Assembly (NCBI GenBank): GCA_023402395.1
Contig: JAEYGI010000061.1
Location: 1 to 40,194 of the forward strand
DNA from: Bacillota bacterium
GTDB lineage: Bacteria > Bacillota > UBA4882 > UBA8346
Reading direction: 5' to 3'
Length of the DNA stretch: 40,194 nt
Below the pieces are notes generated by a model that worked only from the letters and a program-made list of their open reading frames with translations, was not told the origin of the DNA and did not search any database. Positions 39,518 to 40,194 of the stretch are shown here, in pieces (positions within the stretch are counted from its first letter, which is position 1; each line of letters begins with the position of its first letter). The position numbers and the translations under genes are program-made.

Positions 39518-40194
39518 TTATAAAATCCAATCAAACATGGCTCCGCATTGATTGTTTTTTTGCATATACCGTTGCATCACGAGTTGCCATTGAAGAAACG
39601 AATCTCCGGGAATGGCTATTGTAAAAAAGTTAAGAACACCTCCGGAAGTCCCATTGCCTTTACCCTGTATTTCCTTATATCCCGGAGATTTAATTTTATT
39701 GTAAAATTTCGGATTATCCTTATACCATCCATTTTCCATCATTAATCTTGCTTCGCCTTTAAACGATTCCGCTTTATTTGGTGCATCTTTCCAAAATTGC
39801 GTTGCTAATGGGTCATTAAATGTTTTTGATTTTATTTCAGCAGATCGATTTGCTCTACTCCGATCTCCTTTCCCGGCATACATTGTCCCACTTTCATGCA
39901 CATTAAGATAATACCCGTTACCCATTAACCCTGAGGGATCAATAAGGTTAACCGGATCTATGAAACAATAGCCATATAAGTTCGTATCCATACTTTTAAA
40001 CCAGATTGGATCCTTCGCCGTCCACCGTCCTGTCTCGGAATCATAATCCCTGGCTCCATACCTTACCAATTTCGTCTGCGGATCATAAATTCCTCCTGCA
40101 AATCCAAACGGCTGGAATCCGGAATTCGTATCAAGCGTGACATTCCCGAACTCGTCATAATCCAACCTTTGCGTCACATTTCCGGTACTCACAT
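39518..40194 (-). CDS. Rhs-repeat polymorphic toxin, C-terminal part (cut by window edge)
   Basis: Only the last 225 or so codons are in the window; the frame is open to the edge. It shows YD-repeat sequence (QRLDYDEFGNVTLDT), then the Rhs-associated core: PFGFAGGIYDPQTKLVRYGA, RDYDSETGRWTAKDP, LYGYCFIDPVNLIDPSGL. After the core comes a variable toxin tip of about 135 residues with YYLNVHESGTMYAGKGDRSR, then FKGEARLMMEN and KFYNKIKSPGY. The YAGKG...R...E...N order fits a GIY-YIG-like nuclease, but this is a motif-level guess. An RraB-like gene follows after 27 bp. Confidence 0.85.
   Translation of the reverse strand, partial: VSTGNVTQRLDYDEFGNVTLDTNSGFQPFGFAGGIYDPQTKLVRYGARDYDSETGRWTAKDPIWFKSMDTNLYGYCFIDPVNLIDPSGLMGNGYYLNVHESGTMYAGKGDRSRANRSAEIKSKTFNDPLATQFWKDAPNKAESFKGEARLMMENGWYKDNPKFYNKIKSPGYKEIQGKGNGTSGGVLNFFTIAIPGDSFLQWQLVMQRYMQKNNQCGAMFDWIL

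Noticed and set aside
1..40194. tRNA, rRNA or complete insertion sequence
   Set aside because: No cloverleaf with conserved TTCGA-type arm, no rRNA sequence and no transposase motif was found on reading both strands.

Overview
The window looks like chromosomal DNA of a Gram-positive, probably spore-forming Bacillota (Firmicutes) that lives on carbohydrates. The signs are strong AGGAGG-type ribosome sites, near-consensus TTGACA/TATAAT promoters, a Spo0E-like phosphatase, lipoprotein signals, a YesM/YesN-type two-component system, VanW and L,D-transpeptidase cell-wall proteins, and several polysaccharide enzymes and sugar ABC transporters. The species cannot be named from sequence alone. Most of the window is moderately GC-rich; from about 36.2 kb, and strongly after 37.6 kb, it becomes AT-rich.

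Layout. (1) 254-9512, all minus strand: a sugar-sensing and uptake block, in transcription order membrane-anchored sugar-binding protein, YesM-like histidine kinase, YesN-like regulator, second anchored sugar-binding protein, then mglB-mglA-mglC. (2) 9664-14569: a Bcr/CflA drug exporter behind a consensus promoter, an LUD-domain protein, a GHL10-type glycosyl hydrolase and a small cupin with its own promoter and operator-like palindrome. (3) 14882-20303: an envelope cluster (VanW, polysaccharide deacetylase, VanW, then LysM-L,D-transpeptidase), interrupted by a convergent Orn/Lys/Arg decarboxylase. (4) 20452-25368: an acyltransferase-like membrane protein, an EamA half-transporter, then a decayed, repeat-rich stretch with a truncated nuclease-like gene, a divergent XRE repressor/Spo0E pair, a hairpin cluster and a broken 42-bp-repeat gene. 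(5) 25369-30336: a propeller-like repeat protein, a GH9 cellulase, a split chromate transporter pair, and a CD3324-like small regulator behind an elaborate leader. (6) 30383-36186: a CUT1-type sugar ABC importer lacking its own ATPase, followed by a secreted F5/8C plus beta-helix lyase-like protein lying between two copies of a roughly 215-bp direct repeat. (7) 36317-37583: a stand-alone AraC DNA-binding domain and a SEC-C methionine aminopeptidase. (8) 37971-40194: the 3' end of an Rhs polymorphic toxin gene with a chain of immunity genes and toxin-tip remnants.

Most interesting: (a) a structured RNA-like element present twice, upstream of the L,D-transpeptidase gene (within about 205 nt of leader from a perfect promoter) and upstream of the GHL10 gene, in the sense orientation both times and not matching any riboswitch I recognise; (b) the Rhs tail, in which a GIY-YIG-like toxin tip is followed by RraB-family proteins that look like immunity proteins, one frameshifted in a seven-base G/C tract, together with two eroded toxin ends; (c) a leader before the CD3324-like gene containing an 11-codon ORF whose stop codon lies in a hairpin loop; (d) a 60-nt dispersed repeat that forms the end of a truncated nuclease-like gene and also the tail of a decayed leucine-repeat gene.
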